Below, piece by piece: positions 36,956 through 47,940 of a DNA stretch of 64,000 bases. The stretch is from positions 13,392,001-13,456,000 of the forward strand of contig CM059625.1 in the NCBI GenBank assembly GCA_030435675.1, given 5' to 3'. The DNA is from Steinernema hermaphroditum (taxonomy: Eukaryota > Nematoda > Chromadorea > Rhabditida > Steinernematidae). The notes below the pieces were generated by a model that was not told where the DNA came from, searched no databases, and saw only the letters and a program-made list of their open reading frames with translations. How positions within the stretch are numbered: position 1 is the first letter of the stretch; each line of letters begins with the position of its first letter. The position numbers and the translations under genes were made by a program.

Positions 36956-39900
36956 ATGTCCTGCAATGGTGAAGCTGTCGAAAAAGTTGAATCCTTCAAA
37001 GAGCTGAAGGCGAAGTTCGACCAGAAGAGCACACCGCTGGAGGTGGCACATGCGAATGGCTCACCAACTCGCTTCGCCGCGGCCCGTGTGCTTCCCCCGA
37101 TTCCGCCGAGACCCCGAGAACGCCCTCCACCGATTGCTCCGAAGCCGCTGAACATCCCGCCTCTCTCTCCGAAACCGAACATGTGCGGTACTGTGAGGCA
37201 GCTGGCGGCCCACCTAGAGAGGACCGGACTTCCCGTAACTCCCATTCGCACAAACTTTGAAGCTCCAAGACTTTCAAGGCTGAGTGACGAGCTTTTAAGT
37301 TCGCGCGTTGACGGTTCGTTATCTGATTAATTATCAATTTTTTACGTATGCTATATATTACAGGTGAAGACTGTCCTTCGTCCTCTGATGGTGAGGACAT
37401 TTCCGACAATGGCGACGACAGCTCTAGTGCAGATGAAGATGAGCAAACGGAAAAGGGCTCACCCAGACTTCCGAAGCGGACGACTTCCCTCTATGTGGAC
37501 AGTGGTGCTCACTCTCAGGTTGTCACGGAACTGAAGAAATTAGGAATTGGCAGCAACAATAGCAGTGATAACGCGTATGACTGTTTAGTGTTTGCTTTTT
37601 ATCTTAACAGTCACATATTCAGGGAGATGAAGGCGGCTGCGAAACGTCGAAATAGTCTACAAGTGCCAGAATTACGTCCTTCATCCGAATCTCGCACTAG
37701 CCCTGTTTTACTTCGAGCCAATGCGCATATGAAGTAAGTTGGCGCGGGTTGAATTGATCGCACCCTAAGCACCTTTTCTTGGCACACATTCACTCACCGC
37801 TTTCAGTACGAACAGTGTTGTAAGTGATTCCAGCACTTCGAGTACAAGTATCGCCGTGGATCGAGATAGTATTTCCTCCATACAGTACAATACCGGTGAT
37901 CCCAAGGAGGACAAGCGACTGAAAGACCTGCACGCATGCGTCAAGGAGTTCAAAACCGTGCAAAAAACTTTCGTTAGTCTGCTCAGGAACATTGGCATTG
38001 TAAGAGTTTTTGTACTATCAAGGATTGGTAGTAATTTTTCAGGGATATCCCGACTTTGTAGTACTTTATGGACAACGTCTTGGAAAAGATAACCTTTTGG
38101 AATCGGATAATGAACAGCCGCACGTTATACAAGATATTAAGAAGCACTTCCAGCAAATCCTTCCGGTTCACGAGATGCTTCTGCAACAAATCGAACAAAA
38201 ATATGACCTATGGAACTCGGAAGAACCCGATTTCGCCGAGATTCTCATCCGTCGTGCTGACTACCTCAAAGTGTGCAGCTCATTCCTCAAGGAAAAGCGC
38301 TCGATCGCCGACCGACTGCAGCAATGTCTCCAAGACAATAAAGATCTCGCTATGGCCACTCACCAGTTCGAAAAGCAGGTTCAGGACAAAAGTGGCTCGG
38401 ACACCATGTTACCCATGGAGAGTGGAAGACGCGCGATCCCTATCGTGCAGCACTTGGACGCCATCCACCAGAATATCGTCCGCTACAAACTTATGATGGA
38501 GAGATATCGTGGTTTTTTGAAGCCGGGCATGAAGGAAGCGGGAGAAGCTGACAGTATGTGCTCTGCGCATGCCCTCCCGTGTAATTTTCACCTTTCAGAA
38601 GCCATCTCTAAGCTTAGCGACGTTTCGAACACTGTAAACAACTACTTGGCCGATGCCGATGGTGAGAAGCAGCTTCTCGATCTGTATAGAAGACTGCAAG
38701 GAGTTTTCGATGTATTCAAAGCTGGACGGAAGCTCATCTTTCAAGGGGAAGTGCGGAAGCAGACGAGGCGCGATTTGCAAGACCGTTACCTGCTTCTCGT
38801 AAGTTCATTTGTAAAGATGAAAAGTTAAAACATATCAATTTCACCAATTTTGCTATCTGGTTACGGTCGATCAGTAAATAAAAACCGATTTTTAGTTCAC
38901 GGATACACTCCTGATCTGCCGATATTCGATTGGATCCGACTTCTTCGACCCGTCGAAAATGTACATATTGCCAATGGAAAGAGTTCGAGTGCGCATCGAG
39001 GACCACGAAGATTACGAGACAGAATTTGTCGTCATTAGTCCAACGAAGTCGAGTGCGTTCACTGCTAAGTCGAAACATGAGCGGGACCTCTGGGTGGCCC
39101 GTCTCTCAGCGGCTCGTCACAATATGAAAAATCTTAAACGCCATCGTCAATCAATAATCAGCGATTCCGTACGTGAAGTGGCATGGACTCTCTTAGCCCA
39201 CTAATTTAGTTTGACACGAAATCTGGTGCTTCCTCACAGGTGGTGACAGAAGTCATGACAGACAGTCTTGTCGAATCGCCTGTCGTTGAATCGAAGGAAA
39301 TGCCAACACCCGCTTCTTCTAATACACCTGTGCAAGGTCGGAACGTGTTCGCAAAAGTCTCTAATAAGTGCTAGTTTAGGTCGGATCTCCGTCAACGAGA
39401 AATACGATGCTGTATGGATCCCCGACTACAAAGCTACGAAATGTCTGATGGCAGGCTGCGATACGAGGTTCAACATGGTGAGACGGAAGCATCATTGCCG
39501 TCAATGCGGATGGGTAGGTGGGAAAGTAATGATACCAAAAATTTTATGGTACAATTTAGCTTATTTGTCGTCATTGCGTCGGCTACGCTCCCGTTCGAAA
39601 GCGGAAGTATGACAGTCAGAAAGTTTGTCCACAGTGTTATCGAGAGATTTGGGAATCATGTATTGTTTGGAAAGCTGAGTACTTTGAATGACAAGCTGTT
39701 TCAGACAAGGCAGGAACGCTGTTTCCTGTTGATAAGGTGAAATACCTCACGTCGAGTGGTGATGTAGTCCCGATTGCCAAAGCGCCGCCGGACTTCAAAC
39801 CTCAGGATTCACATGTACTTAAGAGCTACTAGATTTTCGTGCATTACTATCGTTTCAGATTCGCGTCGAAATATCCCATCGCTTAATGTCACTGAAAACT

Positions 39901-40341
39901 CTTTTCTCTCCTCCGACCAACGAAGGACTCTTGAAGAGCAACACTCAGCCGAGGATAAGCACAGCCAACACCGGAAATATTCTCGTCTTCGGAAAAGTGT
40001 TCGTGCGCAATCGGAAAGGATGCGAAGTGCAGAGATGGGGACGTCTCCTGGACGGCATGATCCTGCAGTTCTTTGAGGCCGAGTTGGACAATGAGCCGAT
40101 CGAGAAGCACTTCATCTTCGGCTACGAAATGACAACCATCGAGTCGGACGACGACGGAGGGAAGCAGTTTGAGTTGCGACACCACAATCAGGTGAAGACC
40201 GACCGCAAGGACGAGGTGGTTGTATTCCGGGTAACGGCGCGATCGGCAGAAAAGTGAGTTTTGACCGTAAAGTGTTCTTTCGACGAATTCCGTTCTCTCA
40301 GGTGGCATGCTGCTTTGTGCGCTGGACTCAGCTCCGTGTGA
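36956..40341 (+). CDS. FGD-type RhoGEF (DH-PH-FYVE-PH), 13 exons
   Basis: Exons: 36956-37313, 37364-37574, 37623-37733, 37807-37999, 38043-38553, 38599-38798, 38896-39168, 39240-39336, 39380-39513, 39560-39659, 39705-39814, 39859-40253, 40302-40341, giving 910 residues, all in frame. The N-terminus is proline-rich (PPIPPRPRERPPPIAPKP), then acidic. The DH domain runs from about 245 to 430 (CVKEFKTVQKTFVSLL, HEMLLQQIEQ), PH1 about 505-610 (DRYLLLFTDTLLICR), FYVE about 655-730 (WIPDYKATKCLMAGC, RRKHHCRQCGW, ICRHC) and PH2 about 790-905, ending WHAALCAGLSSV. This order defines the FGD family of Cdc42 exchange factors; EXC-5 is the C. elegans member, needed for excretory canal lumen shape. The FYVE domain has the RRKHH basic patch that binds PI3P. 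The start could lie further 5', since the frame is open above it. Confidence 0.88.
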
Positions 40342-40997
40342 TGAATTCTAATCTACGCCTAGTCCCCCAGTCACTCTGTAAATTCGATATGCAATTGTGA
40401 TAAAATTCGTTCGTGATGGGTATCATTATTATTGAAGTCAGGAAATATACATATGTAATATAAGTGCCATTTTCTCTAATGGGATACACTGGAGTGGAGA
40501 GAAAATCACTTACGAAGGAAAGGAAATGCAAGATTCACCGAATTAAGAGAAATACGATGCACAAGGACGCTTTGACATCCTAGATTTGAAAGAAGCCCGG
40601 ATTTGAAAAGGAGACAGAATACACGCGTAACCGTTGACTGCATAGCTGGGAAGAAAAAACGTTGAAATTAGCGAAAAGCGAGTTGAAGCCGTGATGGAGT
40701 CGTCTGAAACAGAAAAAGATCAACGAGTTTCGGGTCAGTGTAGAGTGTTTCGAGGTAGCTTCAAACAAAGATCAAACCACTACAAAATCGGCAAAAAACG
40801 CAAAGCACACATTCAGGGAGGCGAGCAGCAGGAAGTACTCGCTCCAAACTATCACCGTCCCCACTGAAGCGTCTACTCCCAGGGCAAAAAAACGCATGCT
40901 CTCTGTAGGCGCGTTCACATCACAACAACATCCACAACATCTAAGTTACCCATCAATGTTATCGGAATTAGAACTTTAAAGTCACGCCAGAGTGATT
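40342..40997. other. Intergenic region
   Basis: Between the converging 3' ends of the RhoGEF gene and the orphan membrane protein gene. Nothing recognised. Confidence 0.4.
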
Positions 40998-42014
40998 CTA
41001 AAACTGTGAGAAGTTATCCTGCTGAGGGATACATACCGCTTGTTCTTCAGTAACTCCGCCATTAAGGACGTCGTCTTCGAAGAACTGACGTTCCCAGTCG
41101 AGTCTAGACTCCGGACGTGGAGTGTCCATCATGTTGACGGGCATAGCGCTGTAGACAGCACCCCCACCACCACGTCGCGTTCCCGCATTCGCATTAGGGC
41201 CGTTCGATGGAAGCCATCTCGCCGATCCGAGCATCTGCGTTTTCCTGCAGATTACGATGAGATGTGCCCACGTGCTTCCGAGATCCCATTGCTTACCTCT
41301 TCCACCGGTAACTGTAGACGATTTTGCCGATGATGAGGATTGCGACGATGAAGAGAATGGTGGAGATGAAGATGAGGCTGAAAGGGCTTCCTTCTTCGAT
41401 AGTCTTCGAGGTGACGGGCATCAGAAGATCGGTTGTGGTCGATGATGCAGAGGTCGAAGCGGCCGTTGAGGTCGTGAAAGCGACTGAGCTGACGGTGCTT
41501 GAGAATTCCATTGTCGACGTGGAATTGTCGTCGGCACTGAAAAAAAAAAGATTTTCCCTCATATCAGGCTAATTCACATCTGCCTTATCGACGTTCATAT
41601 CGATGCAAAACAATCCAAGAGATGTAGGCATCTCAATTAAAGGCCGGAAGCTAGAGGAGATGTCTGTTCTTTAAGGGGAGGTGTTATGTACAACAAGGGC
41701 GCTGTGCGTCGTTGGATTTTAATCTTAGATTTTGTTTAGATGCTAGATAGCAGAGTTAAAGTAGACCGTATTAACAGTAATTTGACCTGTAAATCGCATA
41801 AAATCGCTTCATTGTCCAACGAATCACTCTTAACACCGCTACACGATGTTGCTTAAGAACCGAATCAAAACTCTTTGATGGCAAAATTCATCTTACTCAT
41901 CATAAAGCGTAATAAAAGGTACCTCAACGTTCCATTCATAGTCAATATGTTGGCCACTGCATCGTGTGGAGTAGGCTCTGTTGTCCCAGTGAGATTCAGT
42001 GGCAGGTCGGCCAT
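40998..42014 (-). CDS. Orphan single-pass membrane protein, 3 exons
   Basis: Exons: 42014-41923, 41536-41297, 41244-40998, giving 192 residues. The ATG directly follows a CTTTAG acceptor, a likely spliced-leader site. Residues 1-90 are Ser/Thr-rich with several N-glycosylation sequons (NLT, NGT, NST) and no signal peptide. One strong transmembrane helix (SLIFISTILFIVAILIIGKI) follows, then a cytoplasmic tail with a Gly run and an acidic end (WERQFFEDDVLNGGVTEEQ). The topology suggests a type III/Ib membrane protein. A GTATG donor at 41039 could splice to an unseen final exon; reading through gives a stop at 40998. I do not recognise the family. Confidence 0.6.
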
Positions 42015-42645
42015 CTAAAGAAGGAATGCATTTTCAAGGTAAAGAACAAACAAGTCTGGCGCACGAATCGACCAATAGACACAACAAGACGTCGACTGCC
42101 GACGGTGCTCGTCGCCTCTCGTTCGTGTACATAATCGCTGTTTTGGCAGTCGGTCTTATTCCGCGAGAAACGGAGCTGCCGTCAGCAAACGCAGGGCTCT
42201 CATGCCAAGACCACAGCTTCCCACAATTCTAAGGTGGAGGAAGAAACTCGAAATGAGGCCGTGTGGAGTTGTGTGTGTGACGGAAATGAACACATCGCAA
42301 CACGTTCGTCGTCTGATTTCAAGCATTCCGCGATGAATCAGTGCGTATCGACGGCTAGCGTCAACAAGAACAGGGAGATCGTAGAAAAAAAAATAATTTG
42401 AGAAACAGTCTATCACGTGTAATTAAAAAAATCAATAAGAATAATAATAGCTCTTTCCCGCACTTTTCACAGTTGTACCATAATTTTCATCTAGGTAAAA
42501 GCAATGAGAGGAAATGCGCTTGGAAAAAGGATCCCATCGCCGACAGGAACTCTTTAACTTTTTATTTGCAATTTACTCCGATGAATTAGAATCTAAACAA
42601 ACAAGAAAATAACAATATTTACAACGGTCTTTTGGTCATGATAGA

Positions 42646-43823
42646 TCAAGGAGATGTGGAACCAGACGAAGGGTCGACTTCCTGAATAAGTCCCTCGACG
42701 CTCTCTTCATCGACGAGAACAAACATCTTCCTCGGTTTAGAGAACATGAACATATTGCCAGTGTAAATATCGAACCACATCGCATGTAGGTTGACAGTCC
42801 CGGACTCGAGGAATTCGCGCAGAAAACCGTGCGACGCGATGTTTTCTAGCTGCTGCAGGGTGTTGATCTGTGAAAGCTTGTCTTCCACGTTGAATTCATT
42901 CTTCGCATCGATTACAGCCTCGAAACTATAATAAAGATCACCTACAATAGTGAAACCGAAACGAAATTTAAATTTACAGCCAAATGTAGACCTATGATCC
43001 AATTTTGCCAAAAACCCACGTTTTAGGAGTCAGAGTACTTGAGACCAATAGTATACTTTGTTATTCACAATTTTGGTCCCTTTCTGTAAAGTGTACTCAG
43101 CAAATGTTCGCTTGCTTCGAACTTTTTCTATCCACCGGAATTTCCGAAAAACAAACGCAGAACAAAGGTATTCAATGAGAAGCGATGATAACTTCGTCTG
43201 TCAGCTGTCCACCACTGATTATTTTTTTTGCATAGCCGCACGTATGTGCGTTGATAACGGAACCAACCTGAAGTAAGGGAAATCCGACAGGAACGTCAGT
43301 GGCTTTTCGGGATCCGATTTCAATCGATTTTCGAGTTTTTGGATGCTCGTGAATCCATGTCGTCGAAGCCAATGATCCATTGGACTCTCTGGGTCAAAAT
43401 TCTTGGGACACTGATGCAAATTGAACAATGTGTTGATGGCTTTGCAGTCCGCATGCCCGCAAACGATGACATGTTTGATCCCTCCACGTTTGACCGCCAA
43501 CTCCAAGGCGGCGGGTTCAGTAGTCACTGAGACCTCAAAGCCCGACATTCCATAGTTTTGTGCGTGAGGAATCATGTTGCCCGAGTTGCGCACAACGAAC
43601 ATGTCGCCTACTTGCGACTGTGTGAACCGGGCTGGCAGCATTCTGTACTATACATGTTTAACCAATAAAGCCGGGGTAATAGTTACCTGGAATCCATACA
43701 TGTGAAGAAGACGGCAGTGGGATTCGGATTGTCGCGAATTTGCTCGAATTGCTTCACGAGATCTGCGCGGACAGTCTGGCGAAAGCGAATAATTCCATTG
43801 AGAACCTTGTGCAGGCCAGGCAT
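42646..43823 (-). CDS. bca-1: Beta-class carbonic anhydrase, 3 exons
   Basis: Exons: 43823-43687, 43642-43268, 42925-42646, giving 263 residues. Reversible CO2 hydration by a zinc enzyme. The zinc ligands are Cys42 (in FFTCMDSR), His109 and Cys112 (in VCGHADCKA), with the Asp44-Arg46 dyad intact. QVGDMFVVRNSGNMIPHA and EPAALELAVKRG are family signatures. DKLSQINTLQQLENIASH and the C-terminus match nematode BCA proteins. No targeting peptide is evident from the chosen start, but an acceptor (TTCGGTAG) lies some 30 nt upstream of the ATG. Beta-class enzymes are absent from vertebrates. The gene is about 250 nt downstream of the NDUFAF2-like gene on the same strand. The symbol follows the C. elegans family; bca-1 versus bca-2 is not certain. 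Confidence 0.88.
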
Positions 43824-44073
43824 CGTGTTTGCAACGCTTATGATCAATGGTCTACCGAAGAAACAAAATGAACTGACTCGCGTTGATCGGTGGTGCGACC
43901 TTACCACAAGGTGATCGCCCGTCCCGCTCCCTTGCACGTAATCACATTACACAACGGTTAGAAGGGCACAAGAACCCGCGAACGCAAAACAAAGATTGGT
44001 GTCCAAAAGTTTACTCTGGACACGACATCCTAATAAAAGTCACGTACAGCAACAACAAACAAATATTAGTGGT

Positions 44074-44822
44074 CTATTTTTCCTTCTCCAAATCACCAGG
44101 CTTGGCACCCGGAGTAGTCTCCAAATCATCATACTTTGGGAACTGCTTCGGTCGATCGATGTCAGCGAATCCTTTACCAGTTGTACCGATGTGAGGTGCC
44201 CGTTTCTCCGTAACCGTGTCTTGCAAGGCTTGAGCCTGAAGGGAAAATCATCAGTTGTGAACATAACAAGCGGAATCGCCCAAAGCTCGTCGAAAACACA
44301 ATAACTGCTGTTTTACGCAATACTGTCCACAAGCAAATCTGTAGACATATCCAACATATATAAAGTATATCGGCCTAAAACTGAAGCCAAGGAGCCAAAC
44401 TGAAGTGGAAGTAAATATGATTTTACAAGATGCATATGATAATATGTAGCGGTCTCCGAATACGATCTTTAAAAATTCCAACATTAACATCCAAAAGTGA
44501 TGTACCTGTTGCCGTCGACGATTCAAGAAGATTTCTTCCTCCGATGGTGGAAATCTTCGCGTTCCCTTTAACCATGACTCCCATTCAATGGTGGGCGCAT
44601 GTTGCTGACCCGATGCCGGTGGATCGTAACCTCTACAATCAATATGCTGTAAATTGGGCAGATTCGCTGTGAATAGTACCTAGTTATGTTACTTCGTGAC
44701 TTTTGAAACTCGTAGAATTTGTTTCCAAACGAATCTTCAGCTATGTACTTCTTTGGAGGAGCATCAATGAGCGATTTGGTGAGCAGATTCCACACCCGAC
44801 CCCATGCACCAGGACGACTCAT
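44074..44822 (-). CDS. NDUFAF2-like complex I assembly factor, 3 exons
   Basis: Exons: 44822-44680, 44632-44506, 44235-44074, giving 143 residues. The ATG abuts an ATTCCAG acceptor, a typical trans-splice site. WGRVWNLLTKSLIDAPPKKY and DSFGNKFYEF, followed by IEWESWLKGTRRFPPSEEEI, are the two signature blocks of the B17.2-like (NDUFAF2/mimitin) family, paralogous to complex I subunit NDUFA12. The C-terminus is a hydrophilic tail. The family chaperones late assembly of mitochondrial complex I. The carbonic anhydrase gene follows downstream. Confidence 0.85.
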
Positions 44823-45291
44823 CTGGAATTGCAAGACTCATTTCAATATTCGACAAGGGAAGCACGAAGTGAAGAAGTCACGAGTCATCAAAATTCAACC
44901 AAAAATCTGCTGGAAGGTGAACTGGAAATATCACACAATCGTCCAGAAATGAAGCGGGCAGAGAGATGCTGTCAAAATGTTCACTAATTCGTTTACGCTT
45001 GTAGCAAGCAAGTTCTATTCAGCCTTTTCCTTTTTTTCGTCCTTATACTTTTCGTTATAGCAACTATTCATAAGCATCAAGCTCATGATGAACCGGCACT
45101 AAACAAACCGTGAATTTTGCACATCAAGAAATTTTGCGCATTTTAATGCCATAAACAAACTAAAGACTAGTCAGTGAAACGATTTTATTCTGCTCCATAT
45201 GTACAAAAAGACCATCGACACCCGTCCGCATCCTCCAAGTTGACAGTGCTGTGTTGAACGTGATCACCTAGCGAAACCTGTAATAACCGGC

Positions 45292-45644
45292 TTAGACCGA
45301 ACACTGTAAATGCTGCATACAGACGGAATCTACGGGTTGAACGGTGAACTGTTGTTTTTCACTGTTCGGTTGATAGGGCCAACTATCAGGTTCAATATCG
45401 TTCATCTCGATGTGAATGGCGCCCGACTTATCGACTAGTTCATGACAACTGGCTACTCTGCTTGGACTCTGTGAGTAGCCTTCGATTTTGCGGTCCATAT
45501 ATTTACAAGTGAGATAAAGGAGCATAATAAGCTGAAGTAAGCCATGTGTTTGAAGGACTTGACGCAACAATGTACCATGAAAAACGCGAAGATTCCTATG
45601 CCGTATAAGCCGATATCATGTATATTGAGCCGAAGATGTTGCAT
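45292..45644 (-). CDS. Small single-pass membrane protein, 2 exons
   Basis: Exons: 45644-45576 and 45531-45292, separated by a 44-nt intron, giving 102 residues. A TTCATTGCAG acceptor 11 nt before the ATG suggests trans-splicing. One hydrophobic helix (YGIGIFAFFMLIMLLYLTC) spans the splice junction, followed by a polar tail (GYSQSPSRVASCHEL, DIEPDSWPYQPNS). Splicing in phase 0 that joins two halves of one membrane helix supports the model. No family recognised. Confidence 0.5.
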
Positions 45645-46484
45645 TGCATCGGAATCTGCAATGAAGATGTGAAACGCTTGGCATCATCATTCGAATGTAG
45701 AACGATGAAAATACATAATAAGTAAATCACGAATTTAATGGATGAAGCTACATGCGGTCGTGTCGGGAGAGCGGCGTGGGGTGATGCCATCAAGTGACTA
45801 TGACTAACTCTGCGGCTTGCTTGACGTCTGATATCGCGTTGTTTCCATCTGTCCGCACTGGGCGGTATTCCCTTATGCACGTGCTCTCTAAGCCAAACGC
45901 GGCGGCAATTTGTTTGCCTTCCGTGTTATACTATCGCGTGAGACCAACATGGAAAGTTCCTGACGTGTTGCTCCAGTTGGAATGCATTCGCAACTTTACG
46001 AATTCACAAACAACATTTCGATCGCATGGACCTAGCCGACTTCTACGCATTCGTATAGGCAATAAGGTCAAAAAAAGAGTGATTTTCGGATAGTGGTGAT
46101 GCTTTCGTGTATACTAACCAAGGTTTCGTTGGAGAACAAGAAGAGTCATTTTAGAATGCTGGGCTAAAACCCAATCTGGGCATAAAGCTGGGCAAACATA
46201 TCCACTCAAACGCAAAGGTAGTAGGAACGCGTTAAGTAGTAGGAACCGCTGAAAAACAGTTTTACATCCTAATGGCCAAGATTCAATCATTCAAACTACG
46301 ACATGTCGGACAGGAATGTATAACCGTGTGTATGCATTCCATAAATGTGACAAAAACAGATTCGAGGACACAGAAATCAACCAAGATACATGAAAACAAC
46401 CAATAACATACAGTATAGCAACAATAATAGTTGGACAACGAGTAAAAATTTGATCCGATATAAGATAGAACTAAATCCAAGGAT

Positions 46485-47940
46485 TTAGAGCTTGTCCATA
46501 AACCATGGTTGTCCACTACTGCGCTGGGTAAGGATTTCGCACCCGGTTTCAGTAACTAGCAGTGTGTGTTCAAACTGAGCAGAGCGTTTTCCATCTCTCT
46601 GAAATTATCCAGTAACAGGACATGCGGGAAAGAGTTTGGCATACCGTAACAGCGGTCCACTCATCCGGCCAGTGGTCATCGTGGAGAGTTCCCATGTTTA
46701 TCATTGGCTCAATTGTAAACGAATTGCCCACCTTCATCACGCCAAGTGCCTTGTTTTCTGAAACACAACAAAGGATGATAACGGTCAATTGCAGCTACCT
46801 ATGCCAAGCCACGACAGAGCGTGCCAAGCACCAAGTTCCAACCACGACACTTAAACACTTGGCTGATAACCGTTTTTAAAAGTGAATAGCAAACGTACTG
46901 GCGTAATGGGGAACATTAGGAGCTGTGTGGAAGAGTCGGTGAATGCCGTGGCCACAGTAGGAGCGGACGACCGAGAAGCCGTTGGCATGAGCTACCTTCG
47001 AAATGACATCACCCAATGCGCGGAACTTAACACCAGGAGCGACTAGAACATGAGATGATATAGATCATGCATTCAATGATATGATTTCATGCCTATTTTG
47101 ATTGCCTCACTCAGACATTCGTGAGTAGCTTGAACGAGCTTCTTGGACATATCATCAACTTTGTCACCAACGAAAAATGTCTCGTTAAGGTCACCGTGGA
47201 ATCCGCGATGATATACCGTCACATCAACTAAAGCATTTCTACCGATTACAACTGAGAGCTGTCTATGCTAAACAAACCGTTGCAGATATCACCATCAACC
47301 AGAGGACGCAGATCGGGAATACCGTGACAGATTACCTCGTTTACCGAGGTACAGCAACTCTTCGGGAACTTGTAATAACCCAAAGGCGACGGATAGCAGT
47401 CGCGTTCAATACACGCTTCATGAACGACCCGGTCGATTTCGTCGGTGGTAACGCCTGGAGCGATCGCGCGGGCAGCCTCATCGAGAACTTCTCGTCCAAG
47501 TTTGCACGCCAGACGCAATCCTTCCTTTTCTTCCTCGTTCAGAACGACGATCTGCCCGCTTGTCTTTGAGTTCTTCTCTTCTAGAGAAACGCCATGGGGG
47601 TGGAGAGCGTAGTCAGGACGAGGAATATGCTCGGGTACTTCACGACGGGGAGTCACCTCAGCTTTGCGGAGTGTGCCCGTGTAAGGATGGCGTGGCCAGA
47701 TGTTGAGCTTCGTAGCCTGCTCAATTTTGTTAGGCCCAGAGCAAAGCGCGTGAATGATTTTATGTGTAGACCATGCTTCTTTGAAACACTCCTGTAAGAA
47801 TTTCTATTGAAAATAGCGAGGGTCGCAAGTACCTGAGAGCAGAAAAAGACGTCTTCCAATTTCAGACTGACACATGTTGGACAGCGTAGCTTTTTCGCTT
47901 CGTTCAAGCATCCACTTCGTGCGCACTGTTGAGAGTCCAT
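46485..47940 (-). CDS. map-1: Methionine aminopeptidase 1, 6 exons
   Basis: Exons: 47940-47833, 47791-47278, 47227-47093, 47042-46899, 46757-46645, 46598-46485, giving 375 residues. It removes initiator methionine from nascent cytosolic proteins. The N-terminus has the MAP1-specific zinc finger (CARSGC, RCPTC, FFCSQEC, HKIIH). The five metal ligands are visible: Asp209 and Asp220 ([13 protein letters not shown]), His284 (CGHGIHRL), Glu317 (FTIEPM) and Glu348 (QFEHTLLV). Length fits the type I eukaryotic family. The third intron appears to be GC-AG: exon 3 ends at 47093 before GCATGA, and only this donor keeps the frame into [11 protein letters not shown]. Confidence 0.9.
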
